Below, piece by piece: positions 35,595-44,464 of a DNA stretch of 64,000 nucleotides. The stretch spans positions 16,599 through 80,598 of the forward strand of contig CAZNIN010000001.1 of the NCBI GenBank assembly GCA_964573155.1, given 5' to 3'. Under the pieces are notes generated by a model, which saw nothing but the letters and a program-made list of their open reading frames with translations, searched no databases and was not told where the DNA came from. Both the position numbers and the translations under genes were made by a program. Position 1 is the stretch's first letter. Every line of letters starts with the position of its first letter. The stretch comes from JAGQNK01 sp964573155 (GTDB taxonomy: Bacteria > Patescibacteriota > Saccharimonadia > Saccharimonadales > JAGQNK01).

Positions 35595-36302
35595 ATGAAA
35601 AGTATGAAAATTTTAGTAGTGGGCGGAACGCATGGCAATGAATTATTAGGTGTGCGGCTTATTAGGTTGTTGCGTAAGAACCCCTTGCAGGATGTGGATG
35701 TCTTGCTAGCCAATCCGTGGGCTTTTTGCTTACACAAACGCTTCGTTGACTCAGACTTAAACAGAAGCTTTGGCAGCAACTTCCCAGGAACATATGAGTC
35801 AATGCGAGCTACATTTATAAACAAAAAATGCAAAGCCTATGATCTGGTGCTGGATTTTCATAATACAGAAACGCCTGATAATAATTGCGTGTTTGTAGGC
35901 GAGGCGTGCAATACGTTACTTCTGAGTGCTGCCAAGCAATTCGGGTTCGATAAGTGCATTGAAGCCACGTATGACTGCATTAATAAGTTTAATGACAATG
36001 TTATGTCTATAGAAATAAGCCAGGGAGATAGACTTGACGACCCTGAATATTGGTATGACAAAATCAAGAATCTTAGCCTATACGCCGATAGCAATCAGCC
36101 AATTACTATGTATAAATTTCTGACACGCGTAACATGGCAACAGAAACGAAAACTCAAGATAAATAACTGGGAGCCATTTATGCCAATTGATGAACTAACC
36201 AAGCTAAAAATGGGACTTGATGGTACAATTGTACCCATATTTATAGGCTCAAAACTAACGGATTTTTACGCAACACTGCTGAGCAAGGAAAGGACCCTAT
36301 GA
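35595..36302 (+). CDS. Succinylglutamate desuccinylase/aspartoacylase family protein
   Basis: 235-residue M14-like zinc amidohydrolase. The metal-binding motif GGTHGNE is near the N-terminus (His and Glu ligands). DSDLNRSF is the substrate-binding signature, and VLDFHNTET carries the third ligand. The second half is shorter than in AspA or AstE and resembles short family members in bacteria and archaea. The substrate is probably an N-acyl amino acid or peptide, but it cannot be fixed. The in-frame ATG at 35604 is an alternative start. It overlaps hisS by 4 nt (ATGA). Confidence 0.82.
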   Translation: MKSMKILVVGGTHGNELLGVRLIRLLRKNPLQDVDVLLANPWAFCLHKRFVDSDLNRSFGSNFPGTYESMRATFINKKCKAYDLVLDFHNTETPDNNCVFVGEACNTLLLSAAKQFGFDKCIEATYDCINKFNDNVMSIEISQGDRLDDPEYWYDKIKNLSLYADSNQPITMYKFLTRVTWQQKRKLKINNWEPFMPIDELTKLKMGLDGTIVPIFIGSKLTDFYATLLSKERTL

Positions 36303-37630
36303 GCGCGCTTTCAACACAACCCTACAAAGGAGCACGAGATTTTTATCCCGAGGACAAGCGCATACAAAAATATATGTTTTCGACGATGCGCAAAGTTGTC
36401 GAGAAGTTTGGCTACGAAGAGTATGATGCGCCGATACTTGAGCCAACCGAGCTGTTTGCAAGCAAAACAAGCGACGAGATAGTCAATGAGCAGACATATA
36501 CATTTCAGGATCGCGGCGAACGTAGTGTAACCATCCGCACAGAAATGACGCCGAGCGTCAGTCGCATGGTAGCGGCTCGCCGTCAAGAACTTGCTTATCC
36601 TGCAAGGTGGTACTCTATTCCAAATATTTGGAGATACGAACGGCCGCAGAGAGGTCGTTTGCGCGAATTTTGGCAGTTGAACGTCGACATTTTTGGCGTC
36701 AGTGGCATTGAGGCTGACCACGAAGCGATTCAAGTCGCTGACAGCATCATGCAAGCATTCAAAGCTAAACGCAGTATGTATACCATCAAGATTAATAGCC
36801 GCAAACTGATGGACACGTTGTTTGCCGATTACTTAAAGCTTAACAGCACGCAATCACACACAATGGCGCAGTTGATTGACCGTATGCATAAGATGGAGTA
36901 TGCGGAGTTTGTTGCTTCTTTGGATGCGCTATTCCAGCCAAATCAACGCGAAAATGGTGAAAATGAGCTATTGTTACACTTCCTTAGCCTCAAAACAATC
37001 AATGATCTACCCGGTGAGTTGCGTGTGCACCCCTCGGTGCTTGAGCTGCAAGTGCTGATGGATTTGCTTGCAAAATCCGGGGTCACCAACTTCGAGTTTG
37101 ATCCTACGCTTATGCGTGGCTTTGATTACTATACTGACATTGTGTTCGAGGTGTTTGATACACATCCTGACAATAATCGTGCCATGTTTGGAGGCGGACG
37201 GTACGACGGTTTGGTAGGATTATTTGGGGTTGAACCTGCGCCAACCGTAGGATTTGGCATGGGTGACGTAACTCTACAGAATTTTCTAGAAACCCACGAA
37301 CTGATGCCGCAACTGCCACCCGAAACTGATGCATATGTGGTATTGATTGGCGATGTTTATGAACGGGCACAACCAGTTTTCAGGAAATTCCGTGAGTTGG
37401 GTGCGAAGCTGGCGATAGACACCACCGGTCGCAAACCCGACAAACAAATAAAAACAGCAGTTAAAAAGGGTATCCATTATGCGCTTTTTATAGGTGAAAA
37501 AGAACTTGCAGATGAACAGTATGTACTAAAAAACCTTGTTACCGGGGCTGATGAACGTCATGGTGTCGAACGAACAGTTAGCATCATCAAAGATTATCGT
37601 CAGAGCGGTAGAGTAGATGAGAGCGATTAA
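36299..37630 (+). CDS. hisS: Histidyl-tRNA synthetase
   Basis: Class II synthetase charging tRNA-His. 443 residues. The N-terminus STQPYKGARDFYPED is typical. Motif 2 appears as RTEMTPSVSRM ... IWRYERPQRGRLREFWQLNVD. The histidine-binding motif is LMRGFDYYTDIVFEVF, and motif 3 is FGGGRYDGLVGLFG ... VGFGMGD. The C-terminal anticodon-binding domain (about 345-440) includes GRKPDKQIKTAVKKG. It is translationally coupled to the upstream gene and overlaps the next gene by 14 nt. The leader ORF with three His codons upstream suggests control by histidine supply. Confidence 0.97.
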   Translation: MSALSTQPYKGARDFYPEDKRIQKYMFSTMRKVVEKFGYEEYDAPILEPTELFASKTSDEIVNEQTYTFQDRGERSVTIRTEMTPSVSRMVAARRQELAYPARWYSIPNIWRYERPQRGRLREFWQLNVDIFGVSGIEADHEAIQVADSIMQAFKAKRSMYTIKINSRKLMDTLFADYLKLNSTQSHTMAQLIDRMHKMEYAEFVASLDALFQPNQRENGENELLLHFLSLKTINDLPGELRVHPSVLELQVLMDLLAKSGVTNFEFDPTLMRGFDYYTDIVFEVFDTHPDNNRAMFGGGRYDGLVGLFGVEPAPTVGFGMGDVTLQNFLETHELMPQLPPETDAYVVLIGDVYERAQPVFRKFRELGAKLAIDTTGRKPDKQIKTAVKKGIHYALFIGEKELADEQYVLKNLVTGADERHGVERTVSIIKDYRQSGRVDESD

Positions 37631-38066
37631 TCATACGGTAACGGGTGCTCTCGTGGGAGCGACTCTCGGCAATCCAGCGATAGCTTTGCCGGCAGCACTA
37701 CTTTCTCATTTGGTATTAGACGTCATTCCGCATTCGGGTGGTGGTAAGGATAGCCACAAAACGTCATGGTTCAAAATTGAATTGGCAATTGATGCTGCGC
37801 TATCCGCTTCATTTCTTCTCGTTGTGGCATTATTGCGGTTACCGGAGTGGCCTCTGCTAGTAGCTTGCGGCATTCTAGGCGCAGCGCCAGACCTGTGGTG
37901 GTTGCCATACTGGGTATGGGAGTTGCAAGGTAAGCCACGTAAGTTTGACCGCATCGGACAGTTTCTGGCGAAGATTCAGTGGTACGAGCGACCCTGGGGA
38001 TATGCGGTTGAGGCTGTTTGGTTGTGTATTTCCCTTTATCTTTTTTTCATCGCAACTGCGTCCTAA
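37617..38066 (+). CDS. Small polytopic membrane protein, YdjM-like
   Basis: 149 residues with three or four hydrophobic segments. NHTVTGALVGATLG, LLSHLVLDVIPHSGG and GAAPDLWWLP resemble the H...H-L-x-D-x-x-P-D pattern of the YdjM/DUF457 membrane-bound metal-dependent hydrolase family, with candidate ligands H37 and D41. The substrate is unknown. It overlaps the hisS 3' end by 14 nt, so it is the last gene of the hisS operon. Confidence 0.72.
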   Translation: MRAINHTVTGALVGATLGNPAIALPAALLSHLVLDVIPHSGGGKDSHKTSWFKIELAIDAALSASFLLVVALLRLPEWPLLVACGILGAAPDLWWLPYWVWELQGKPRKFDRIGQFLAKIQWYERPWGYAVEAVWLCISLYLFFIATAS

Positions 38067-38107
38067 TCTGTGGAAAAACAATTGTCCATCTGTTACAGTG
38101 AATACTC

Positions 38108-39397
38108 ATGCAAGTAAAAAAGACTAATTCATCCCCAACCAACGTTACATTGACCGTCATCGCCGACGAAAAAGAGCTCTCTCCAATCAAGGAACACGTA
38201 CTAACTCACTTTAAGGATCGAGTAAAAGTTCCTGGTTTTCGTGCTGGTAAAGTCCCGACAGAAATACTCGAAAAGAATATTTCACCTTCGTCTTTACAGA
38301 CGGAATTTTTAGAAGAAGCGATTGAGCAGCTGTATGTCACTGCAGCTAAAAGTGAGGATCTAAGGCCAGTAGATCGACCGCAGATCGCGCTTAAGAAGTT
38401 TGTGCCGTATACGTTGCTTGAATTTGAGGCCCAGGTAGAGATACTAGGTGAGGTGAAGCTTCCGGACTACAAAAATATAAAGATGAAAAAACCTGATGCA
38501 AAAGTCACAGAGTCTGATGTCAAAGAGGTAATAGAATCGTTACGACAGCGTTTAGCCGAAAAGAAAGACGTATCACGCGCAGTCAAGGACGGTGACCAAG
38601 CCTTTATCGATTTTAAGGGTGTCGATGCTAAGACAAAGGACCCGATCAGCGGAGCGGACGGCAAAGACTATCCGCTCGTTATCGGCTCTGGTACATTCAT
38701 ACCAGGATTCGAACCGGAAATCATCGGTATGAAAGCCGGCGACGAAAAAACCTTTACAATCACATTTCCCAAGGACTATGGCGTCAAGGCACTGCAAAAT
38801 CGTAAAGTTGAATTCACCGTTTCGGTGACTAAGGTGCAGGAAGTCAAGTTACCTAAGCTCGATGATGCTTTCGCCGCCAAGTCTGGGCCGGTCAAAACGC
38901 TCGCTGACCTAAAAGCTGATATCAAAAAACAGCTTGGTCATGAAAAACAACACCAAGTAGATCGCGATTTTGAATCAGAACTGGTAAAGAATATCTCCGA
39001 CAAGAGCAAGTTGGAAATTCCTGAGATTCTCATAAGTGATCAGGTAACTCGGCTATGGACTGACTTGCAGCAAAACATTATGTATCGCGGTCAGACCATA
39101 AAAGAATTCCTCGAAGCCGAAGACAAAACCGAGGAAGAGTACCGTGAAGACGTGCTGAAACCTCAGGCAATAGATCGCGTAAAAGCAAGCCTAGTACTTG
39201 CTGAAATAGCCGAAAAGGAAAAGCTTGAAGTAACCCCCGAAGAGCTAGAGATTCGAATGCAGATGCTCAAAGCTCAGTATCAAGATGCCGGAATGCAGGA
39301 AGAGCTAGAGAAGCCCGAGACGAGACGAGACATTGCCGCTCGATTATTGACTGAAAAAACCGTCAATAAACTGGTACAATACGCCACAGGTACATAA
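38108..39397 (+). CDS. tig: Trigger factor (ribosome-associated chaperone, PPIase)
   Basis: 429 residues. The N-terminal ribosome-binding domain contains VKVPGFRAGKVPTEILEKN, equivalent to the GFRxGKxP signature loop. A FKBP-type PPIase domain follows at about 160-245 (DGDQAFIDFKG, IGSGTFIPGFEPEIIGM). The C-terminal helical chaperone domain spans about 260-425. It binds nascent chains at the exit tunnel. TACAGT lies 8 nt before the ATG, consistent with a leaderless mRNA. The tig-clpP order seen in many bacteria is kept, with two small genes inserted. Confidence 0.96.
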   Translation: MQVKKTNSSPTNVTLTVIADEKELSPIKEHVLTHFKDRVKVPGFRAGKVPTEILEKNISPSSLQTEFLEEAIEQLYVTAAKSEDLRPVDRPQIALKKFVPYTLLEFEAQVEILGEVKLPDYKNIKMKKPDAKVTESDVKEVIESLRQRLAEKKDVSRAVKDGDQAFIDFKGVDAKTKDPISGADGKDYPLVIGSGTFIPGFEPEIIGMKAGDEKTFTITFPKDYGVKALQNRKVEFTVSVTKVQEVKLPKLDDAFAAKSGPVKTLADLKADIKKQLGHEKQHQVDRDFESELVKNISDKSKLEIPEILISDQVTRLWTDLQQNIMYRGQTIKEFLEAEDKTEEEYREDVLKPQAIDRVKASLVLAEIAEKEKLEVTPEELEIRMQMLKAQYQDAGMQEELEKPETRRDIAARLLTEKTVNKLVQYATGT

Positions 39398-39401
39398 AAC
39401 T

Positions 39402-39722
39402 ATGTCGAACAATTCATAGGGTGATCCCGGGAAAAATATCGGGGAAGTTTTCAGTGAAGAAATTCAAGCCTATTATGAAAATTTGGCTTGTAGGGATTCT
39501 GCCAGAAAATGCCAAATCGGAATGTCTGCGGTCGCGCTTGCCTCGCTTGTATCATGTCGGTCTGTAGGCGCTCACGAAGTAGCTTGGGTGGATGATGTAA
39601 TAGAGGTATCGTCGGGGGCGGTATGCTTTTTGAGTACATTGGCAGTTGGCGGAGCAACAGTTGGACAATACCTCTTCCGTCGCGACCAGACTGAGCTGCT
39701 TCCGGATATTGTGCAAGACTGA
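39402..39722 (+). pseudogene. Small membrane protein with an in-frame TAG at codon 6
   Basis: Reading from ATG 39402 gives five residues (MSNNS), a TAG at 39417-39419, then an uninterrupted frame of about 100 residues to 39722. The segment before the first possible restart (TTG 39483) looks protein-like (GDPGKNIGEVFSEEIQAYYEN), so the gene probably once began at 39402. The hydrophobic part is about IGMSAVALASLVSC and GAVCFLSTLAVGGATVGQYLF. Options are a nonsense-mutated gene, a sequencing error, a TTG start at 39483 giving 79 residues, or stop read-through. Not recognised. Confidence 0.5.
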
Positions 39723-39743
39723 AAAATGTGCTATAATAAATAT

Positions 39744-39953
39744 ATGAGTATCGAAAGAAATCCGATTAGTTCTTATCCAACCGATTACCCAGAAGGCGAC
39801 CCTGTCAATGCGTGGGGGGTTTATCTTGAGTATCAAGAAATGACGGGAAATATTCCTCGTGAAGCTGTAGATTCTCTGTATCAGAGTGTAGAAGTACCCG
39901 AAGATATACCTGACGCGCTCGAAAGAATCTCAAAATTTTCGCAATCTAATTAA
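39744..39953 (+). CDS. Small hypothetical protein
   Basis: 69 acidic residues without membrane segments (SYPTDYPEGDPVNAWGVYLEYQE ...). ATG 39744 lies only 6 nt after a perfect TATAAT (39732-39737), so a leaderless mRNA is likely. Not recognised. It is followed 21 nt later by the CIRCE operator of clpP. Confidence 0.6.
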   Translation: MSIERNPISSYPTDYPEGDPVNAWGVYLEYQEMTGNIPREAVDSLYQSVEVPEDIPDALERISKFSQSN

Positions 39954-39974
39954 TATCGATCGAAATCATTTAGA

Positions 39975-40012
39975 TTAGCACTCTTGACCATGGAGTGCTA
40001 ATTTACTATTAT
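39975..40012 (+). promoter_or_regulatory. CIRCE operator overlapping the clpP promoter
   Basis: Exact CIRCE repeat TTAGCACTC (39975-39983), 9-nt spacer, GAGTGCTAA (39993-40001). The spacer supplies the -35 box TTGACC (39984-39989), exactly 17 nt before TATTAT (40007-40012). The architecture is the same as at clpC. Transcription would start near 40019, giving a short leader that contains AAGGAG at 40021-40026. Confidence 0.95.
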
Positions 40013-40032
40013 GGTGACATAAGGAGAAAATT

Positions 40033-40620
40033 ATGCCGCTGATTCCCACCGTAATAGAGCAAGAAGGACGTTTGGAGCGAGCGTATGATATTTATTCACG
40101 TTTACTACGTGATCGTATTATTTTTCTCGGTGAAGACGTAAATCCCCATACAGCCAATCTTGTAACCGCTCAACTATTATTTCTAGACGCAGAAGATACA
40201 AAAAAAGACATATATCTTTACATCAACAGCCCGGGTGGCAGTGTGTACGACGCACTTGCGGTGTACGACACTATGCAATACGTTAAGGCTGACGTTCAGA
40301 CTGTAGGCATTGGTATGCAGGCTAGCGCTGCCGCATTTTTACTTAGTTCTGGCGCCAAGGGTAAGCGATTCCTGTTGCCTCATGCAACGGTGATGATTCA
40401 TCAGCCGAGCTCAGGAACGCGCGGCAAGGTTACTGACCAGGAAATTGATCTGCGGGAGAGCCTTCGTGTCAAAAAATTATTAGAACAGATAATGGCCAAG
40501 AATACCGGACAAAAGATCGAAAAAATTCACGAAGATATGGAGCGTGACAAGTGGCTAACGGCCGAAGAGGCGCGCAAATATGGTATCGTCGACAAGGTGA
40601 TCAATACCCCGCCAAAATAA
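40033..40620 (+). CDS. clpP: ATP-dependent Clp protease proteolytic subunit
   Basis: Serine protease that forms the tetradecameric chamber used with ClpC. 195 residues. The triad is S98 (GMQASAAAFLL), H123 (VMIHQPS) and D172 (MERDKWLT), with the spacing of E. coli ClpP. YINSPGGSVYDALAVYDTM is the conserved N-terminal region. Next to S98 the sequence is ASAAA instead of the common ASMGA. AAGGAG lies 6 nt before the ATG. HrcA/CIRCE control is shared with clpC. No clpX is adjacent. Confidence 0.97.
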   Translation: MPLIPTVIEQEGRLERAYDIYSRLLRDRIIFLGEDVNPHTANLVTAQLLFLDAEDTKKDIYLYINSPGGSVYDALAVYDTMQYVKADVQTVGIGMQASAAAFLLSSGAKGKRFLLPHATVMIHQPSSGTRGKVTDQEIDLRESLRVKKLLEQIMAKNTGQKIEKIHEDMERDKWLTAEEARKYGIVDKVINTPPK

Positions 40621-40888
40621 AAGATAGCAAATCAGAAAACTTTGCTATTGACATTATGTATATAATGGAACAAACTCTTATACTAAGAAGTAGTGTACGT
40701 ATAGGAGCGTTATAAGGTAATCGTCCTCACAAAAATTCTGTACGTAGTAAACTTTGCGCGCAAAACTAAAGTCACTTGGATCCTTTCTAGAGAAGGAGTA
40801 GGGGCGACAAAACAAAATCAAAGACAATCAGAAAGTTTCTGGGCGTCTTTTTGAATTTATAACCAATTTTAGTAAGCAGGAGTACTAC
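40621..40888 (+). promoter_or_regulatory. rpoBC promoter and long leader
   Basis: 268 nt without a gene. A perfect 8-bp hairpin (ATAGCAAA 40624-40631 / TTTGCTAT 40641-40648) follows clpP but lacks a T-run. TATAAT at 40661-40666 is the best -10, giving a leader of about 215 nt before rpoB. TACGTA occurs twice about 45 nt apart and is self-complementary, so the leader may fold. AGGAG lies at the rpoB start. rplJL, often upstream of rpoB, are absent. Confidence 0.55.
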
Positions 40889-43800
40889 ATGGCGAAAAGC
40901 TCAACGAGCGCAAAGAATGCGTTTACGAAGCGAACATATTTTACCAAGGCAGATGATGTGCTTGACATGCCAAATCTGGTCGATCACCAGAATCGTTCCT
41001 TTCAATGGTTTGTCGACGAAGGCCTCGGTGAATTATTGGCAGAAATCAGCCCAATAGACGACTATACGGGCACTAAATTATCTCTGCGATTCAAAGATTA
41101 TCGTTTTGAGGATCCGAAGATTTCCGAACATGAGGCGAGAGAAAACAACGTTTCATATGAAGCGCCTCTCAAGGCAACAGTTGAGCTTACCAACAAAGTC
41201 ACGGGCGAAGTCAAAGAGCAGGAAATCTACCTTGGTGATTATCCTTGGATGACTAATCGCGGTACATTTGTTATCAACGGTGCTGAGCGTGTAGTCGTTA
41301 GCCAGCTGATTCGATCGGCCGGTGTGTTCTTTACTGCTGATTCTCATGGGACGCAGAATCTGTATGGTGCAAAAGTTATTCCTGGGCGCGGTGCATGGCT
41401 GGAGTTTGAGACCGCTGCTTCTGGCGCTATGTATGTAAAGATTGACCGAAAACGCAAGATTCCTGTAACCACACTGCTTCGTGCGCTACGCATGACTGAA
41501 GCTCAAATGAGGGAGCAATTTGCGCACGTTGACCAAGGGAAGCTTAAGTACCTTGATGCAACACTCGAGAAAGATCCGAGTCGCGGCGCAAACGACGCTT
41601 TGATTGAAGTCTATCGTCGACTTCGTCCCGGTGATCTCGCAACTGTCGATAATGCGCGCAGCTTGCTTGAAAACATGTTTTATAATTACAAGCGATTCGA
41701 CTTTTCGCGGGTTGGCCGATACAAAATAAACAAACGACTGAACCTAGATATACCAAACACTATCGAAAACCGCGTGATGCGTTTAGAGGATCTGGTTGCA
41801 ATTATTGCCGAGCTTATTCGTCTGAACAATACGCAGGAGCCCGCTGATGATATAGACAGCTTGGCTAACCGTCGCGTAAAACTTGTCGGTGAACTTGTTC
41901 AGCGTCAGTTCCGCATCGGTCTTCTCCGCATGGAGCGCAATACCAAAGACCGCATGAGCATGAACGAAATCGAAACAGTTACACCGGCTCAGCTCATTAA
42001 TGCACGTCCAATTGTTGCTGCTGTTCGTGAGTTCTTCGCAAGCTCGCAGCTTAGCCAGTTCATGGACCAAATTAACCCATTGTCAGAACTGGCACATAAA
42101 CGGCGCCTGAGTTCAATGGGTCCCGGTGGTTTGAGTCGTGAACGAGCAGGTTTCGAAGTTCGAGATGCACATGCAACCCACTATGGCCGTATCTGCGCAG
42201 TCGAAACACCAGAAGGTGCCAACATCGGTTTGGTACTTAACCTCGCAACCTATGCAAGAATAAACGACTACGGATTTATTGAGACGCCGTATCGTAAGGT
42301 TATCAATGCTGTCTCTGCAAAGGATGCTCAAGGACATATTGCTGCCGTCAATTTGGAAGTAGATGGCAAGATTGTCGTCAAGGCAGGTGCAAAAATCACA
42401 GCAGCAGACGCTAAGAAGCTCGCGACCGTCAAAAATCAAGTGACCTGGCCCGTCAAAGCCGTTGTCACAAACGATGTTGTCTATCTTGATGCTTCCGAAG
42501 AAGAGCAGGCAACCATCGCTAGTACCGGCGAAGAAATCGATGATGAGGGTTATTTCGTCAACGAGCGTGTGTCGGCGCGAGCAAACCTGAAGTCCGGCGA
42601 AGTTGACGCAAACGATGTTACTCATATGGATGCCGCCAGAAAGCAGATTATTGGTTCTTCGGCGGGCTTGATTCCGTTTATTGAAAAGAACTACGTGTAC
42701 CGGTCACTCATGGGTAGCAACCAGCAACGACAAGCTGTACCTCTGGTAAAGCCAGAATCACCAATTGTCGGTACCGGTATGGAAGCAACCGCTGCATATA
42801 ACAGTGGGCAGCTTATAGTTGCAGAAGCGGATGGCGAGGTCATTAAAGCTTCTGGAGATGAAGTCATTGTCAAATATAAGGACAATACTGTTACGTATGA
42901 CCCGCTGCATTTCATTCGTTCTAACGAAGGTAGCTCGATCAACCAAAAAGTTGTTGTTAAGACTGGCGACAAGCTCAAGGCGGGTGATCCTATCATTGAA
43001 GGTATGTCTATCGCTGATGGTGAATTGGCGCTCGGAAAAGATTTGATTGTAGCTTTTATGCCATGGCGTGGATATAACTTTGAGGATGCAATTATTTTGA
43101 GCCGTAAACTGGTGCAAGACGATACGCTGACATCTGTCCATATTGTCGACTTTATGGTCGAAGTTCGCGAAACCAAGCTTGGTCCAGAGATTGTCACGCG
43201 TGATATTCCGAACGTATCTGAAGATGCATTACGGCACTTAGACGAAGATGGAATTGTTCGCATCGGCGCAGAGGTTCACCCTGGAGATATTCTGGTAGGT
43301 AAGATTACGCCGAAAGGTGAGCAGGAGCTGAGCTCGGAAGAACGTCTTTTGCGTGCTATTTTCGGCGAAAAGGCCAAAGAGGTTCGTGACACCTCACAGC
43401 GTATGCCGAATGGTAAGCACGGTAAGGTCGTCGGGGTAAAGGTGTTTTCTCGCGCAAATGGACACGAGCTAAAGGCTGGAGTCATTATGCAAATCCAGGT
43501 TTTTGTTGCCCAGATGCGTAAGATCGCAGTCGGTGACAAACTTGGAGGACGTCACGGTAACAAGGGTGTTATTGCACGAATATTGCCGGCTGAAGATATG
43601 CCATTTACGGAAGACGGAACACCAGTAGATATTATTCTGAACCCACTCGGCGTTCCGAGTCGTATGAATATCGGTCAGTTGTTTGAAACGCACTTGGGTA
43701 TGGCTGCGCGATCTCTTGGCATGAAAGTTGCCAGCCCGTCGTTTAACGGTGTGCCTACTGAGAAAATCCAAGAGTTACTTAAGCAGGCTGGTCTGCCAGA

Positions 43801-44464
43801 AGATGGCAAGCAGCAGCTGTATGACGGTCGAACTGGTGAAGCATTCAAGGAGCGCACCACGGTCGGTTCTATGTACATGATCAAGCTGAACCACATGATC
43901 GCAGATAAGATTCATGCTCGCTCAACAGGTCCATACACCATGGTCACCCAGCAACCACTCGGCGGTAAGGCTCAAAACGGTGGTCAGCGGTTTGGCGAGA
44001 TGGAAGTTTGGGCTCTTGAGGCGTACGGCGCAAGCAACACGTTGCAGGAAATGCTCACGATCAAGTCCGATGATGTATACGGACGCAGTAAAGCCTATGA
44101 ATCAATCATCAAGGGGACAGAAATTGTCGGACCAAAAGTTCCAGAAAGCTTCAATGTGCTTGTCAAGGAACTGCAAGGTCTTGGCCTTAAGGTTGATCTC
44201 ATAGAACAGGGACATAAGATGATTGATGCTGAGGCAGTTCTGGCCGAGAACATCAAGGATGAAGCAGCAAATCAATCCGAAGTAGATGTTCCTGCGCCAA
44301 GTATTTCAGATGTCGATCTGACGCAAGATGCACCGCCTTCTGACGAGTACATTGTCATGGAGCTCGAAGATGACGTGCCGGCAACAACTACAATTGCAGC
44401 AGACGATGACGATGATGATGTGGCTGTTGTCGTTACCGATGAAGAAGAAAAGGAGGCAAAATAA
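40889..44464 (+). CDS. rpoB: DNA-directed RNA polymerase subunit beta
   Basis: Catalytic RNA polymerase subunit, 1191 residues. Conserved elements are the rifampicin-region SQFMDQINPLSELAHKRRLSSMGPGGLSRERAGFEVRD, HYGRICAVETPEGANIGL, the GYNFEDAI segment, GDKLGGRHGNKGV and the C-terminal QRFGEMEVWALEAYGA. The C-terminus is extended by an acidic tail (about 1140-1190) with a run of Asp. GGAG lies 9 nt upstream of the ATG. The stop TAA overlaps the rpoC ATG by 1 nt, so the subunits are translationally coupled. Confidence 0.98.
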   Translation: MAKSSTSAKNAFTKRTYFTKADDVLDMPNLVDHQNRSFQWFVDEGLGELLAEISPIDDYTGTKLSLRFKDYRFEDPKISEHEARENNVSYEAPLKATVELTNKVTGEVKEQEIYLGDYPWMTNRGTFVINGAERVVVSQLIRSAGVFFTADSHGTQNLYGAKVIPGRGAWLEFETAASGAMYVKIDRKRKIPVTTLLRALRMTEAQMREQFAHVDQGKLKYLDATLEKDPSRGANDALIEVYRRLRPGDLATVDNARSLLENMFYNYKRFDFSRVGRYKINKRLNLDIPNTIENRVMRLEDLVAIIAELIRLNNTQEPADDIDSLANRRVKLVGELVQRQFRIGLLRMERNTKDRMSMNEIETVTPAQLINARPIVAAVREFFASSQLSQFMDQINPLSELAHKRRLSSMGPGGLSRERAGFEVRDAHATHYGRICAVETPEGANIGLVLNLATYARINDYGFIETPYRKVINAVSAKDAQGHIAAVNLEVDGKIVVKAGAKITAADAKKLATVKNQVTWPVKAVVTNDVVYLDASEEEQATIASTGEEIDDEGYFVNERVSARANLKSGEVDANDVTHMDAARKQIIGSSAGLIPFIEKNYVYRSLMGSNQQRQAVPLVKPESPIVGTGMEATAAYNSGQLIVAEADGEVIKASGDEVIVKYKDNTVTYDPLHFIRSNEGSSINQKVVVKTGDKLKAGDPIIEGMSIADGELALGKDLIVAFMPWRGYNFEDAIILSRKLVQDDTLTSVHIVDFMVEVRETKLGPEIVTRDIPNVSEDALRHLDEDGIVRIGAEVHPGDILVGKITPKGEQELSSEERLLRAIFGEKAKEVRDTSQRMPNGKHGKVVGVKVFSRANGHELKAGVIMQIQVFVAQMRKIAVGDKLGGRHGNKGVIARILPAEDMPFTEDGTPVDIILNPLGVPSRMNIGQLFETHLGMAARSLGMKVASPSFNGVPTEKIQELLKQAGLPEDGKQQLYDGRTGEAFKERTTVGSMYMIKLNHMIADKIHARSTGPYTMVTQQPLGGKAQNGGQRFGEMEVWALEAYGASNTLQEMLTIKSDDVYGRSKAYESIIKGTEIVGPKVPESFNVLVKELQGLGLKVDLIEQGHKMIDAEAVLAENIKDEAANQSEVDVPAPSISDVDLTQDAPPSDEYIVMELEDDVPATTTIAADDDDDDVAVVVTDEEEKEAK

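Noticed and set aside
42113..43263. Long antisense frames within rpoB (170 and 190 codons)
   Set aside because: They mirror the codon pattern of rpoB, have no start context and overlap a fully conserved gene.
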